A stretch of 64,000 nt of DNA from Aeromicrobium fastidiosum (GTDB taxonomy: Bacteria; Actinomycetota; Actinomycetes; Propionibacteriales; Nocardioidaceae): assembly GCF_017876595.1 (NCBI RefSeq), contig NZ_JAGIOG010000001.1, forward strand, positions 2,976,001-3,040,000, given 5' to 3'. Both the position numbers and the translations under genes were made by a program. The notes under the pieces were generated by a model. The model ran no database searches, was not told the DNA's origin, and saw only the letters and a program-made list of their open reading frames with translations. Within the stretch, counting starts at the first letter, position 1, and each line of letters opens with the position of its first letter. Shown one piece after another: positions 32,709 through 41,398 of this stretch.

Positions 32709-33406
32709 GCATCGACCTGCACTCACTGATGGCACCGTACGCCCTGGACGCCCTCGACCCCGATGAGCGCGATCGGTTCGAGGCGCACCTCGACCAGTGC
32801 GTCGACTGCCAGGTCGAGATCGCCGGGTTCATGGCCACGGCCGTCCGCCTCGGCGACGCCGTCAGCCACACCCCGCCCCCGGCACTGCGCGACCGACTGC
32901 TGGCCGAGATCAGCACGACGCCGCAGCAGCGCCCGATCGTGTCGTCGCTGGCCGAGCGCCGTTCGCTGCGCCGCACCCTGCCGCGCCTCGCCGTGGCAGC
33001 CGCCTTCCTGATCGGTGCCGTCGGTGCCGGTGGATATGTTGTCGAGCGCCAGAACGCCACGCAGGAGCACGACCAGAATGTCGCGATCTCGTCGGTGCTG
33101 TCGGCCGACGACGTCTCGACGCAGGCCAAGTCGTTCGACACCGGCGGCAGCGTCAAGCTCTACTCGTCCGCCACTGCCGACTCGGCCGTCATCATCGCCA
33201 AGGGTCTGCACTCGCCCGGTGCCGGCAAGGTCTACCAGGTCTGGATGATCGACAAGTCTGGTCCGACCTCACAGGGGACGTTCCACACCAACGGCCAGAT
33301 GATCATGAAGGGCGTGGCCGGAGCCGACCGCGTCGCCGTCACTGTCGAGCCCGCGGGCGGATCGAAGCAGCCCACCTCGGCACCGGTCGCGACCATCGCG
33401 GTCTGA
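32705..33406 (+). CDS. rskA: anti-sigma-K factor RskA
   Basis: 233 aa. The N-terminal zinc-binding anti-sigma (ZAS-like) segment has HLDQCVDCQVE. A membrane helix lies near 96-114 (LAVAAAFLIGAVGAGGYVV). The extracytoplasmic RskA C-terminal domain follows with GKVYQVWMIDKSGPTSQG and VAVTVEPAGGSKQPTS. It holds SigK at the membrane until regulated proteolysis. Its stop codon TGA is the first three bases of the adjacent insertion sequence, so the original C-terminus may have been slightly different. Confidence 0.88.
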   Translation: MSIDLHSLMAPYALDALDPDERDRFEAHLDQCVDCQVEIAGFMATAVRLGDAVSHTPPPALRDRLLAEISTTPQQRPIVSSLAERRSLRRTLPRLAVAAAFLIGAVGAGGYVVERQNATQEHDQNVAISSVLSADDVSTQAKSFDTGGSVKLYSSATADSAVIIAKGLHSPGAGKVYQVWMIDKSGPTSQGTFHTNGQMIMKGVAGADRVAVTVEPAGGSKQPTSAPVATIAV

Positions 33407-33425
33407 TTCGGCCTGGGTTTAGTTC

Positions 33426-34352
33426 CTAGGTGGTTTCCTGTCCGGCGGTCGCCGGCAGGATCGGTTCTTGGGCAGCGTAGTACTCGGTCTCGACCTCGAA
33501 CGGAGTGCGCATGCCGAGCTCGCCGTGGAGGCGGGCGTTGTTCCACCACCAGACGTATTCGAGGGTGGCGAGCTCGACCTGCTCAACGCTCCGCCAAGGC
33601 CCGCGTTGGCGGATCAGCTCGGTCTTGTAGAGCCCGTTGACGGCCTCGGCGAGGGCGTTGTCGTAGCTGTCACCGACGGTCCCGGTCGAGGGTTTCGCGC
33701 CGAGCTCAGCGATCCGATCGGTATAGACGACCGCCAGGTAGTTCGAGCCGTGGTCGGCGTGATGGACCAGCCGATCCAGGTCGCCGTCGGCTGCCCAGGC
33801 GGCCATGTTGAGCGCCTGCAGCGGCAGGATGTCGGCCCGCAAGGTCGCCGCGACGTTCCAGCCCACGATCCGCCGCGAGTAGACGTCGGTGACGAACGCG
33901 ACGTAGGCGAACCCGGACCAGGTCGCGACGTAGGTGATGTCGGCGACCCAGAGCCGCCGTGGGGCGTCGGCGGTGAACCTGCGCTGGACCAGATCGGCCG
34001 GCAAGGGTGTTGCCGGGTCGCGCTTGGATGTGAAAGTCCTCTTCGACCGCTTCACACCGCGAACACCGGCGGCCCGCATCAGACGCTCGGTCTGATCGCG
34101 ACCGATGTCCCAGCCTTGGCGACGCATCAGTGCGTGCATCTTGCGACGCCCGTAGACGCCGTAGTTCTCCGCATGAAGCCTCGCGACTTCGGGCACGAGC
34201 AGGTCATCGGACAACCGTCGCGCCGAGGGCGGCCTGGTCTTCGCGGCTCGGTAGCCACGGGAGGTGATGAAGCCACGCACCGCCGGACGCAAGGCCCGGC
34301 AGATGAGCTCGACCCCGAACTGATCACGGTGTTCGTCGATGAACCGGATCAT
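33426..34352 (-). CDS. IS3-family transposase OrfB (outer element)
   Basis: 308 aa. An rve-type integrase core with catalytic triad: Asp in LWVADITYVA, Asp in LVHHADHGSNY, Glu in NALAEAVNGLYKTE. The N-terminal HTH_21-like part has YGVYGRRKMHALMRRQG. The start ATG overlaps the orfA stop (ATGA), and a run of T in the orfA end could support programmed frameshifting. The chain looks intact, but its partner OrfA is disrupted. Confidence 0.9.
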   Translation of the reverse strand: MIRFIDEHRDQFGVELICRALRPAVRGFITSRGYRAAKTRPPSARRLSDDLLVPEVARLHAENYGVYGRRKMHALMRRQGWDIGRDQTERLMRAAGVRGVKRSKRTFTSKRDPATPLPADLVQRRFTADAPRRLWVADITYVATWSGFAYVAFVTDVYSRRIVGWNVAATLRADILPLQALNMAAWAADGDLDRLVHHADHGSNYLAVVYTDRIAELGAKPSTGTVGDSYDNALAEAVNGLYKTELIRQRGPWRSVEQVELATLEYVWWWNNARLHGELGMRTPFEVETEYYAAQEPILPATAGQETT

Positions 34353-34514
34353 CTCGTCGTGGGCCGGTCGAGCTCCTTGGCGAAAAATATGCTCGCAGCT
34401 TTGAGGACCTCGTTGGCCTTGCGCAGCTCGGCGACCTGCCGCCTCAACTGCCGGTTCTCCTCGATCACGTCGGTCTTCACGCCCGGCGTTCGGCCTTGAT
34501 CAACCTCGATCCGG
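34349..34514 (-). pseudogene. outer IS3 OrfA, C-terminal fragment
   Basis: It reads IEVDQGRTPGVKTDVIEENR, then QLRRQVAELRKANEVLKAA, then SIFFAKELDRPTTR and stop. This is the leucine-zipper half of OrfA. Joined to the fragment at 35871-36025 with one ATCCGG copy removed, it restores an unbroken OrfA frame. It lacks its own start. Confidence 0.85.
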
Positions 34515-34566
34515 TGAAGCGCCCCAGGTTTGATGCCGCATCCTTTTGAGTTGAAAGGATGAGCAC

Positions 34567-34878
34567 ATGCCCAAGAAGATTGATCCCGAGGTTCAGGCCA
34601 GAGCCGTGCGGCTGGTCAGTGATCATCTCGGCGAGTATCCGTCGCTGACGGCGGCGTCAGCCGCGGTCGCTAAGCAGGTCGGTGTCGGCCGCGAGACCGT
34701 CCGCAGGTGGGTCGTGCAGGCCCAGATCGACGGCGGTCAGCGCGGCGGTGTCACGTCCGAAGAGCTGGCCGAGATCAAGAGGCTGAAGGCCGAGAATCGG
34801 CGGCTGCGTGAAGACGTCGCGATCCTGAAAGCAGCGACGTCTTTCTTCGCGGGGGGACTCGACCCCCGCAACCGATGA
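34567..34878 (+). CDS. IS3-family transposase OrfA (inner element)
   Basis: 103 aa. HTH segment MPKKIDPEVQARAVRLVSDH through VGVGRETVRRWVVQAQID, followed by a heptad zipper EIKRLKAENRRLREDVAILK. AAAGGA precedes the ATG. The stop overlaps the OrfB ATG. Confidence 0.9.
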   Translation: MPKKIDPEVQARAVRLVSDHLGEYPSLTAASAAVAKQVGVGRETVRRWVVQAQIDGGQRGGVTSEELAEIKRLKAENRRLREDVAILKAATSFFAGGLDPRNR

Positions 34879-35843
34879 TGGCCGGATTCATCGACACGAT
34901 GAGGTCCGAAGGTCACGCGGTCGAGTCGATCTGCCGGGTCCTGCGTGAGCAGGGCTGCCAGATCGCCGCGAGAACCTATCGGTCGTGGTGCGTCAGCGGC
35001 CCGTCAGACCGCACTGTCAGCGACGCCCGTGTCGTCGACGCCGTCCGTGCTGCTGCGTGGAGCATCGACGTCCACGGCCGACGCAAACTGGCTCCCGAAG
35101 GTCTGTATGGGCGGCGCAAGATGACCGCCCATCTGCGCCGGACCACCGCTCCCGGTGCGAGCGCTGGGTCGGTCGATCGGGCGATGCGGACCCTGGGTTT
35201 GTCCGGTGTTCGCAGGGACAAAGGGATCCGGACCACGATCCCGTCCAAGGACGGCAAATGGGCTGGCGACCTGCTGGACCGTGACTTCACCGCGCCGGCC
35301 CCGAACCGCGTCTGGGTCACAGGCTTCACCTACTGCCGCACCTGGGCTGGGTGGGTCTATGTCGCGTTCATCGTGGACGTCTTCGCCCAACGGATCGTGG
35401 CGTGGCATGCCTCGACGTCCAAGGAGACCGAGCTGGTCATGGTTCCGCTGCGGATGGCGCTGTGGGAACGAGGCCGCGAAGGGCGACCAGCCGTCGCCGG
35501 CGAGTTGATTCACCACTCGGACGCCGGGTCGCAATACACATCGATTCTGCTGACCGAGCACCTCGCCCTGGAGGGCATCAGCCCCTCGATCGGGTCTGTC
35601 GGCGACGCATACGACAACGCCCTCATGGAGACCATCAACGGCCTCTACAAAGCCGAATGCATCCGCACCACGGTCTTCCACGAGGGCCCGTATCGGACGA
35701 TCGGAGACGTCGAATTCGCGACCGCCGGCTGGGTCGACTGGTACAACAACCGACGCCTGCACAGCACCCTCGGTAACGTTCCACCCATCGAGTTCGAGCA
35801 AGCCCACTACGCGACCCTCAACCGAGAGCCGCAACCCGCATAG
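34875..35843 (+). CDS. IS3-family transposase OrfB (inner element), catalytic Asp replaced by Gly
   Basis: 322 aa. HTH_21 part LYGRRKMTAHLRRT, then an rve core. The first catalytic Asp, normally in WVTDFTY or WVADITY, reads WVTGFTY: Gly150, codon GGC at 35322-35324. The second Asp (HHSDAGSQYTS) and the Glu (LMETINGLYKAE) are present. The protein is therefore probably inactive, although the element must have moved once with an active enzyme. Confidence 0.85.
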   Translation: MMAGFIDTMRSEGHAVESICRVLREQGCQIAARTYRSWCVSGPSDRTVSDARVVDAVRAAAWSIDVHGRRKLAPEGLYGRRKMTAHLRRTTAPGASAGSVDRAMRTLGLSGVRRDKGIRTTIPSKDGKWAGDLLDRDFTAPAPNRVWVTGFTYCRTWAGWVYVAFIVDVFAQRIVAWHASTSKETELVMVPLRMALWERGREGRPAVAGELIHHSDAGSQYTSILLTEHLALEGISPSIGSVGDAYDNALMETINGLYKAECIRTTVFHEGPYRTIGDVEFATAGWVDWYNNRRLHSTLGNVPPIEFEQAHYATLNREPQPA

Positions 35844-35870
35844 GAGCGGCAGAGAAGCTGGGGCGCTTCA

Positions 35871-36025
35871 ATCCGGCGAGCCCAGGTCCGCAACGTCTCC
35901 GGGCTCATCCCCAACAGCCCAGCGACATGACGGACAGCCGCTGACTTGTTCTTGTGCTCCGGCATCGCCTCGGCAAGCATCCGCAACGCGCGCTCGCGCA
36001 TCTCGGGTTCAAATTTCTTCGGCAT
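35871..36025 (-). pseudogene. outer IS3 OrfA, N-terminal fragment
   Basis: It begins MPKKFEPEMRERALRMLAEA, then MPEHKNKSAAVRHVAGLLG, then MSPETLRTWARRI, the HTH half of OrfA. The open frame then runs into the inner element. The frame continues correctly into the 34349-34514 fragment once the insertion is removed. Confidence 0.88.
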
Positions 36026-36098
36026 CGTGGTCCCATCCTGACTTAAAAGTCGGAACTAAACCCAGGCCGAATCACTCGGAGCAATTCTCGCTCCAACG

Positions 36099-36314
36099 TT
36101 GGTGTCCGGGAAAGCCGGGGCAGGTCACGGCAAGATCGAACGGTTCAACCGCACGCTCGCTGCCCGCTGCGTCTTCAACCGTCACTGCAACAGCGAGTTA
36201 GCCAGCCGAGCAGCCCTGCCAGCCTGGATTCGTCGCTACGATGGCCGCCGGGTCCACACTGCGAAAGCCGCAGACATCAGCCGCTCAACCTGCCTGCGGC
36301 TGCAATACACCTAG
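36099..36314 (+). pseudogene. IS481-family transposase, C-terminal remnant
   Basis: The frame reads GAGHGKIERFNRTLAARCVF, then ALPAWIRRYDGRRVHTA, then the terminal CLRLQYT. This matches the end of IS481-type transposases (GKIERFNRTL, WLHYYN.RRPHTA, LPGQYT). The N-terminal three quarters are missing. It abuts the right end of the outer IS3. Confidence 0.75.
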
Positions 36315-36324
36315 TCAGGCAGGT

Positions 36325-36741
36325 TTAGCATTGGAAGATTTTACAGCCATTGGCATCCGAATCGTAGTAGGCCCTCACGACCTGCCTAAGAGCCTTGATC
36401 ATGTAGTCGAGCTCAGCAATACCATCCGACCACCGCTGTCCAGAGTAGTAACTGTTGAATCGTTGCTGAGACGACCGGATAGCAGTTGCTCCGCCTCCAA
36501 CGAAGCAATTTGCGACGTAGTAGGCCGAGTTGACTTCGGGCAAGTAGCGCTTCCAGCTGTAGGTGCTGCGGTGCGAACTCATGTAAGTGCGCGAGCGCTG
36601 AAAGTAGTTGGCATAGTCATCAACCGCACTGATCCGACAAGACAAGTCGCCCCCAGAGGCGACGGCCGACGTCGGTGTGGTCGCGACCACACCGAGCGAA
36701 ACTAGCAATGCGGCAATAGCCGTGGTCAATTTGAGACGCAT
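36325..36741 (-). CDS. small secreted cysteine-containing protein, unknown family
   Basis: 138 aa. A clear Sec signal peptide (basic MRLK, hydrophobic 5-22, cleavage around VAS-GG). The mature part of about 109 residues has four cysteines (LSCRI, ANCFVG, NGCKIFQC), enough for two disulfides. It is rich in Tyr and Ser (YMSSHRSTYSWKRY). GC is only about 50-53%, against about 70% around it. A strong AAAGGAG site precedes the ATG. No family recognised. It lies next to IS remnants and is probably acquired. Confidence 0.65.
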   Translation of the reverse strand: MRLKLTTAIAALLVSLGVVATTPTSAVASGGDLSCRISAVDDYANYFQRSRTYMSSHRSTYSWKRYLPEVNSAYYVANCFVGGGATAIRSSQQRFNSYYSGQRWSDGIAELDYMIKALRQVVRAYYDSDANGCKIFQC

Positions 36742-36867
36742 GTAAGACTCCTTTAGGTGTTCGCAGATGTCGACTGATGCTATTGCAACAGAAGCCGTTC
36801 ACGGTAGGCGATGCGTCTGCCTGCGCCCCCGTCATGTCGATGATCGTAGTGGCGCCATGATGTCCGC

Positions 36868-37617
36868 ATGGCCGAACCCGTCGTACTGATCGCGGCTGCG
36901 ATGGCCGTCCCGTCGGGGTTCTATCGGCCCCTCGTCGCCGAGATCGAGTCGCGAGGCTGGCAGGCACGTGCCCTGCCCACCCGCGGCTTCGAGCGGGGCA
37001 AGCCGATCGCGTCACGCTCGGCCGACTGGAGCTACGGCTCCGAGATCCAGGCGATCGCGGACGCCGTCGCGGCCGCGCGCGCCGAGCAGCCCGACCGCCC
37101 CGTCATCCTGCTCGGCCACAGCCTCGGAGCCCAGCTCGTCGCGGGTCACCAGATCCACCACCCGCCGGCCGACGGGTTCATCACGGTCGGTGCGTCGGTG
37201 CCGCACTTCAGGTCGTACCCCTACGGCGGGCTGGGGGTGTTGGCCATGGGGGTGAGCGTCCCCGTCGTCACACGGCTGCGCGGCTACCTGCCGAAGCCGT
37301 TCTTCGGGGCACCGGGCGCGCAGACCCTGATGCGCGAGTGGGCCCGTTTCGTCCGGTCCGGACGTCCGCCGTTCGACGTGCCCCACCGCATCACGTCGCC
37401 GACGCTCGTCGTGCAGCTGCAGGGCGACGCCTACGCCGTGTCGGCCTCCAACAAGGTTTTCACCGAGATGATGATCGACCCTGCGGCGGTCACCCGGTGG
37501 GTCTACACCAGGGACGCAGCACCCGAGGGCGGCACGACCCACCACGTCCGGTGGGTCAAGACCCCCGGGCCCGTGGTGGATCGCATCGTCGAGTGGTGGG
37601 CCACCGCCGCGAGCTGA
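36868..37617 (+). CDS. alpha/beta hydrolase
   Basis: 249 aa. An alpha/beta fold with nucleophile elbow LLGHSLGAQL near residue 90, an early AAAMAVPSGFYRPL and a candidate catalytic His in GGTTHHVRWVK near the end. There is no signal peptide. It probably acts on a lipid or ester; the substrate is unknown. It ends 1 bp before the convergent gcvP stop. Confidence 0.8.
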   Translation: MAEPVVLIAAAMAVPSGFYRPLVAEIESRGWQARALPTRGFERGKPIASRSADWSYGSEIQAIADAVAAARAEQPDRPVILLGHSLGAQLVAGHQIHHPPADGFITVGASVPHFRSYPYGGLGVLAMGVSVPVVTRLRGYLPKPFFGAPGAQTLMREWARFVRSGRPPFDVPHRITSPTLVVQLQGDAYAVSASNKVFTEMMIDPAAVTRWVYTRDAAPEGGTTHHVRWVKTPGPVVDRIVEWWATAAS

Positions 37618-37618
37618 G

Positions 37619-40459
37619 TTATTCCGCGAACGCCTCGATCGGCGGGCACGAGCAGGACAGGTTGCGGTCGCCGTACGCCTGGTCGATGCGTCCGACCGGC
37701 GGCCAGTACTTGTCGTCGGTCGTGCCGGCGGGGAACGCGCCGGTGCCGATGTCGTAGGCGTGCTGCCAGTCGAGCAGGGTGCGCATCGTGTGGGGAGCGT
37801 GGACGAGAGGGTTGTCGCCGTCGGGCCACTCCCCTGCGACGACCTGGTCGATCTCGGAGCGGATCGCCAGCATCGCGTCGCAGAACCGGTCGAGCTCGGC
37901 GAGGTCCTCGGACTCCGTCGGCTCGACCATCAGCGTGCCCGGCACGGGGAAGCTCATAGTCGGGGCGTGGAAGCCGTAGTCGATGAGCCGCTTGGCGACG
38001 TCGTCGATGCTCAGCCCAGCGGCCTTGGTCAGCGGCCGCAGGTCGAGGATGCACTCGTGGGCCACGAGCTCGCCCTCGCCGCTGTAGAGCACGGGGAACG
38101 CGCTCTCGAGCCGCTTGGCGATGTAGTTGGCCGACAGGACGGCCACCGACGTGGCGTCGGTCAGTCCCTCGGCACCCATCATCGCGACGTACGCGTACGG
38201 GATGGGCAGGATGCCGGCCGATCCGTAGGGTGCTGCGCTGATCGCGCCGACGCCCTCGCGCTTGCTCTCGACGGGGTGTAGCGGGTGGGTCGGCAGGAAC
38301 GGCACGAGGTGCTCGGCGACCGCGACCGGGCCGACGCCGGGTCCGCCACCGCCGTGCGGGATGCAGAACGTCTTGTGCAGGTTGAGGTGCGACACGTCGC
38401 CACCGAAGACGCCGGGCTGGGCGTGGCCCAGCAGGGCGTTGAGGTTGGCACCGTCGACGTACACCTGGCCGCCGTGCGCGTGCACGATGTCGCACAGCTC
38501 GGTGATGCCGTGCTCGTAGACGCCGTGCGTCGACGGGTACGTCACCATGATGGCGGCGAGGTCGTCGGCGTGCGCCTCGCACTGGGCGCGCAGGTCGTCG
38601 AGGTCGACCTCGCCCTGGTCGGTCGACGTGACGATGACGACCCGCATGCCGGCCATGACCGCTGAGGCGGCGTTCGTGCCGTGCGCCGAGCTGGGGATCA
38701 GGCACACCGTGCGGTGCTCGTCGCCGCGGCTGCGGTGGTAGCCGCGGATCGCCAGCAGTCCGGCGAACTCGCCCTGCGAGCCGGCATTCGGCTGGATCGA
38801 GACGCCGGCGTAGCCGGTCACCTCGGCGAGCCACCCCTCCAGCGTCTCGACGAGCTCGATCATGCCCGCGGCGTCGTCGGCCGGCACGAAGGGGTGCAGG
38901 TCGGCGAATCCGGGCCAGCTGATGGGCTCCATCTCGGCGGTCGCGTTGAGCTTCATGGTGCACGAGCCCAGCGGGATCATGCCCCGGTCGAGCGCGTAGT
39001 CGCGGTCGCTCAGCTTCTTGAGGTAGCGCAGCATCTGCGTCTCGCTGCGGTGCTCGTGGAACACCGGGTGCGTCAGGATCTCGCCGGAGCGCAGCAGGTC
39101 GGCCGGCAGCGACGTGTCGTCAGCCGTCCAGTCGGGGTCTGCGGCGTCGAACGCGCCCAGCACGGCCTCGACGTGCTCGGCCGTCGTGGCCTCGTTGGTC
39201 GAGACACCGACGTGGTCGGCGTCGACGAGACGCAGGTGGATGCCGATCTCCCGCGCCTTCGAGACGATGTCGACGGCGCGACCGGGGACGACGGCCACCA
39301 GAGTGTCGAAGAACGAGTCGGAGACCAGCTCGATGCCGGCACCGCGCAGCCCACCGGCCAGGGCGACGGCCTTGCGGTGCACGTCACCGGCGATGCCGCG
39401 CAGACCTGCCGGGCCGTGGTAGACCGCGTACATCGACGCCGCGACGGCCAGCAGCACCTGTGCCGTGCAGATGTTGGACGTCGCCTTCTCACGACGGATG
39501 TGCTGCTCGCGGGTCTGGAGCGCGAGCCGGTAGGCGGGACGTCCCGCGCTGTCGACCGAGACGCCCACGAGGCGTCCGGGCAGGTGACGCTCGAGGCCCG
39601 CGCGCACGGCCATGAAGCCAGCATGGGGTCCACCGTAGAACATCGGCACGCCGAACCGCTGGCTCGAGCCGACGACCACGTCGGCACCCAACGACCCGGG
39701 CGACTCCAGCAGTACCAGCGCGAGCGGATCGGCCACGACGACCGCGAGCCCACCGGCCGCGTGGGCCGCCTCGATGGCCGGACGCGGGTCGACGATGCCC
39801 CCGTCGGCGCGGGGGTAGGCCACGATGATGCCCGCAGCCTCGACGTCGGGGACGCCACCGGCCAGGTCGACCTCGAGCAGCTCGATGCCGAGCGCCTCGG
39901 CGCGCGTGTGCGTCACCGCCAGCGTCTGCGGAAGGAGCCCCGCGTCGATGACGATCGGCAGCGCGTCCTTGCCCTTGGTGGCGCGCCGGATCAGCGTCAT
40001 GGCCTCGGCGACGGCAGTGCCCTCGTCGAGCAGCGACGAGTTGGCGGTCGGCAGGCCCGTCAGGTCGGAGATCAGCGTCTGGAAGTTGATCAGCGCCTCG
40101 AGGCGTCCTTGCGAGATCTCCGGCTGGTAGGGCGTGTAGGCCGTGTACCAGGAAGGGTCCTCCAGCACGTTGCGGCGGATCACCGCGGGCGTGACGGTCG
40201 GGTGGTAGCCGAGACCGATCATGGCCACACCGGGGTTGTTGCGATCGGCCAGGGCCCGCAGCGTCGCGAGCGCCTCGGTCTCGGTGCGAGCAGCCGGAAG
40301 GTTAAGGGGTGAGGTGCTGCGGATGCTCGAGGGCACGGCCGCCTGCATGAGTGCGTCGAGCGATTCGTAGCCGACCCGGCGCACCATGGCGTCCTGGTCG
40401 GACGCGGTCGGGCCGATGTGGCGGCCGACGAAAGCATGAGGCGCGGTCTGATCAGGCAC
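37619..40459 (-). CDS. gcvP: glycine dehydrogenase (decarboxylating), P protein
   Basis: 946 aa, full length for the fused P1-P2 type. The PLP-dependent P protein of the glycine cleavage system decarboxylates glycine and passes the aminomethyl group to lipoyl-GcvH. Conserved segments: [10 protein letters not shown] near the start, GLGYHPT, and the PLP Lys in [18 protein letters not shown]. The GTG at 40459 is chosen. It puts the conserved RHIGP at the usual distance from the start and has GGAG 6 bp upstream. A second in-frame GTG at 40510 has no ribosome site. A glycine riboswitch lies upstream. Confidence 0.93.
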   Translation of the reverse strand: MPDQTAPHAFVGRHIGPTASDQDAMVRRVGYESLDALMQAAVPSSIRSTSPLNLPAARTETEALATLRALADRNNPGVAMIGLGYHPTVTPAVIRRNVLEDPSWYTAYTPYQPEISQGRLEALINFQTLISDLTGLPTANSSLLDEGTAVAEAMTLIRRATKGKDALPIVIDAGLLPQTLAVTHTRAEALGIELLEVDLAGGVPDVEAAGIIVAYPRADGGIVDPRPAIEAAHAAGGLAVVVADPLALVLLESPGSLGADVVVGSSQRFGVPMFYGGPHAGFMAVRAGLERHLPGRLVGVSVDSAGRPAYRLALQTREQHIRREKATSNICTAQVLLAVAASMYAVYHGPAGLRGIAGDVHRKAVALAGGLRGAGIELVSDSFFDTLVAVVPGRAVDIVSKAREIGIHLRLVDADHVGVSTNEATTAEHVEAVLGAFDAADPDWTADDTSLPADLLRSGEILTHPVFHEHRSETQMLRYLKKLSDRDYALDRGMIPLGSCTMKLNATAEMEPISWPGFADLHPFVPADDAAGMIELVETLEGWLAEVTGYAGVSIQPNAGSQGEFAGLLAIRGYHRSRGDEHRTVCLIPSSAHGTNAASAVMAGMRVVIVTSTDQGEVDLDDLRAQCEAHADDLAAIMVTYPSTHGVYEHGITELCDIVHAHGGQVYVDGANLNALLGHAQPGVFGGDVSHLNLHKTFCIPHGGGGPGVGPVAVAEHLVPFLPTHPLHPVESKREGVGAISAAPYGSAGILPIPYAYVAMMGAEGLTDATSVAVLSANYIAKRLESAFPVLYSGEGELVAHECILDLRPLTKAAGLSIDDVAKRLIDYGFHAPTMSFPVPGTLMVEPTESEDLAELDRFCDAMLAIRSEIDQVVAGEWPDGDNPLVHAPHTMRTLLDWQHAYDIGTGAFPAGTTDDKYWPPVGRIDQAYGDRNLSCSCPPIEAFAE

Positions 40460-40461
40460 GG

Positions 40462-40534
40462 GGAGCTCCGAGGGTAGAGGCGTGGTGGACGACGCCTCCC
40501 CTTCTGTCACGCGCCCGGTGAGGGACGGAGCTCC
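40462..40534 (-). promoter_or_regulatory. riboswitch expression platform: two complementary GGAGCTCC copies
   Basis: GGAGCTCCG (minus strand, ending at 40526) and CGGAGCTCC (40470-40462) are exact complements. The second contains the GGAG ribosome site of gcvP. Pairing them would hide that site. This is an inferred switch between aptamer folding and ribosome access. Confidence 0.45.
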
Positions 40535-40549
40535 AGAATTGCCTCGAAC

Positions 40550-40624
40550 GCGTGGTCCTTGGTGCCTGAGAGGTTCCGGGGAGGAATTGCCCCTTCGGCG
40601 TCGCCTGGGCGAGCTCTCCCACGC
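40550..40624 (-). ncRNA. glycine riboswitch (single gcvT-type aptamer)
   Basis: On the minus strand the P1 stem GCGTGG/CCACGC encloses GGAGAGC, then CGCCGAAGGGGCAA, and the end CTCTCAGGCACCAAGGAC. These are the conserved blocks of the gcvT glycine aptamer. Only one aptamer is seen, and no second copy follows. It lies about 90 bp upstream of gcvP and should turn the gene on when glycine is abundant. Confidence 0.9.
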
Positions 40625-40673
40625 GCGATCGACAGCGACGTCAGCCTACCAAGGCCGACCGACGATCGTGCGG

Positions 40674-41261
40674 TCAGGACGACATGCGGGCGCGGCGGCG
40701 AGCGGCGAGCTCGTCGTCGGCCGTGGAGATCTCGACGGCACGCTCGCTGGGCAGCTCGTGCAGCGAGCCCTCGATCTCCTTCCAGACACCGCCGATGGCG
40801 ATGCCGAAGACACCTTGGCCGCCCTGCAGCAGGTCGATGACCTCGTCGGCCGAGCGGCACTCGTAGACGCTGGCACCGTCGCTCATCAGCGTGACCTGGG
40901 TCAGGTCGTCGGTGCCCCGCACGCGCAGGTGGTCGATCGCGACACGGATCTGCTGCAGCGAGACGCCCGCGTCGAGCAGTCGCTTGATGATCTTGAGGAG
41001 CAGGATGTCCTTGAACGAGTACAGGCGCTGGGTGCCGGAGCCGGTGGCCGAGCGGACGGTCGGCTCGACGAGCTTGGTGCGTGCCCAGTAGTCGAGCTGG
41101 CGGTACGTGATGCCGGCGGCGCTGCACGCCGTGGGGCCGCGGAAGCCCTCGTCGACGGGGAGCGGCGACACGTCGTCGTTGAAGAGCAGACCCTGGTCAC
41201 TCGCCTCGGCGGCTGCCTCGTGCCGGGTGGCGGTGGTGTCGTTGTCGTGCGACTCGATCAT
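40674..41261 (-). CDS. MerR-family transcriptional regulator (Rv1830 type)
   Basis: 195 aa. An acidic N-terminal tail, then the MerR HTH: ACSAAGITYRQLDYWARTKL, YSFKDILLLKIIKRLLDAGV and IRVAIDHLRVRG. The C-terminal segment has SADEVIDLLQGGQGVFGIA. It matches Rv1830 of M. tuberculosis in sequence pattern and position, downstream of the bifunctional nuclease gene. No effector-binding domain typical of metal MerR proteins is present. The upstream gap contains two inverted repeats that may be its operators. Confidence 0.85.
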   Translation of the reverse strand: MIESHDNDTTATRHEAAAEASDQGLLFNDDVSPLPVDEGFRGPTACSAAGITYRQLDYWARTKLVEPTVRSATGSGTQRLYSFKDILLLKIIKRLLDAGVSLQQIRVAIDHLRVRGTDDLTQVTLMSDGASVYECRSADEVIDLLQGGQGVFGIAIGGVWKEIEGSLHELPSERAVEISTADDELAARRRARMSS

Positions 41262-41333
41262 CCGGGATGCCTTCCAAAGCTGGTGTGGGGGAAGACTACC
41301 GCCACGGAACTACATCCGTGTACCTTCGGCAGC

Positions 41334-41356
41334 ACTCTCAAGGTAGAGATGAGAGT
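41334..41356. promoter_or_regulatory. inverted repeat ACTCTCA/TGAGAGT
   Basis: Perfect 7-bp arms at 41334-41340 and 41350-41356 around a 9-bp spacer, 73 bp upstream of the MerR start. Candidate MerR-family operator. Confidence 0.4.
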
Positions 41357-41398
41357 TGGGCCGGTCAACGACCGAGGGCGTGTCGCGACGGACGGATT

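Larger units (their letters stand above)
34515..35870 (+). mobile_element. IS3-family insertion sequence (inner), inserted in outer orfA
   Basis: 1356 bp. Imperfect terminal repeats begin TGAAGCGCCCCAG on the left (34515) and end with the complement at 35870; the first 25 bp match with about four mismatches. It is flanked on both sides by ATCCGG (34509-34514 and 35871-35876), a 6-bp target duplication. Removing the element and one copy rebuilds outer OrfA exactly. It carries orfA and orfB in the plus orientation. Confidence 0.9.
33404..36074 (-). mobile_element. IS3-family insertion sequence (outer), interrupted by a second IS3 element
   Basis: The ends are perfect 23-bp inverted repeats: 33404-33426 (TGATTCGGCCTGGGTTTAG and four more bases) and its complement at 36052-36074. 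They begin TG and end CA. Without the inner insertion the element would be about 1309 bp, normal for IS3. No target duplication is visible: the flanks are GTC on the left and CTC on the right. This suggests a deletion or rearrangement after insertion. orfA is split by the inner element while orfB is intact. Confidence 0.85.

Noticed and set aside
37503..38963. long alternative frame in gcvP on the minus strand
   Set aside because: Arg-rich out-of-frame reading of gcvP without motifs.
38681..40312. 543-codon open frame antisense to gcvP
   Set aside because: Low-complexity Arg/Asp/Val-rich product typical of the complement of a high-GC gene. The minus-strand frame is an unmistakable GcvP.
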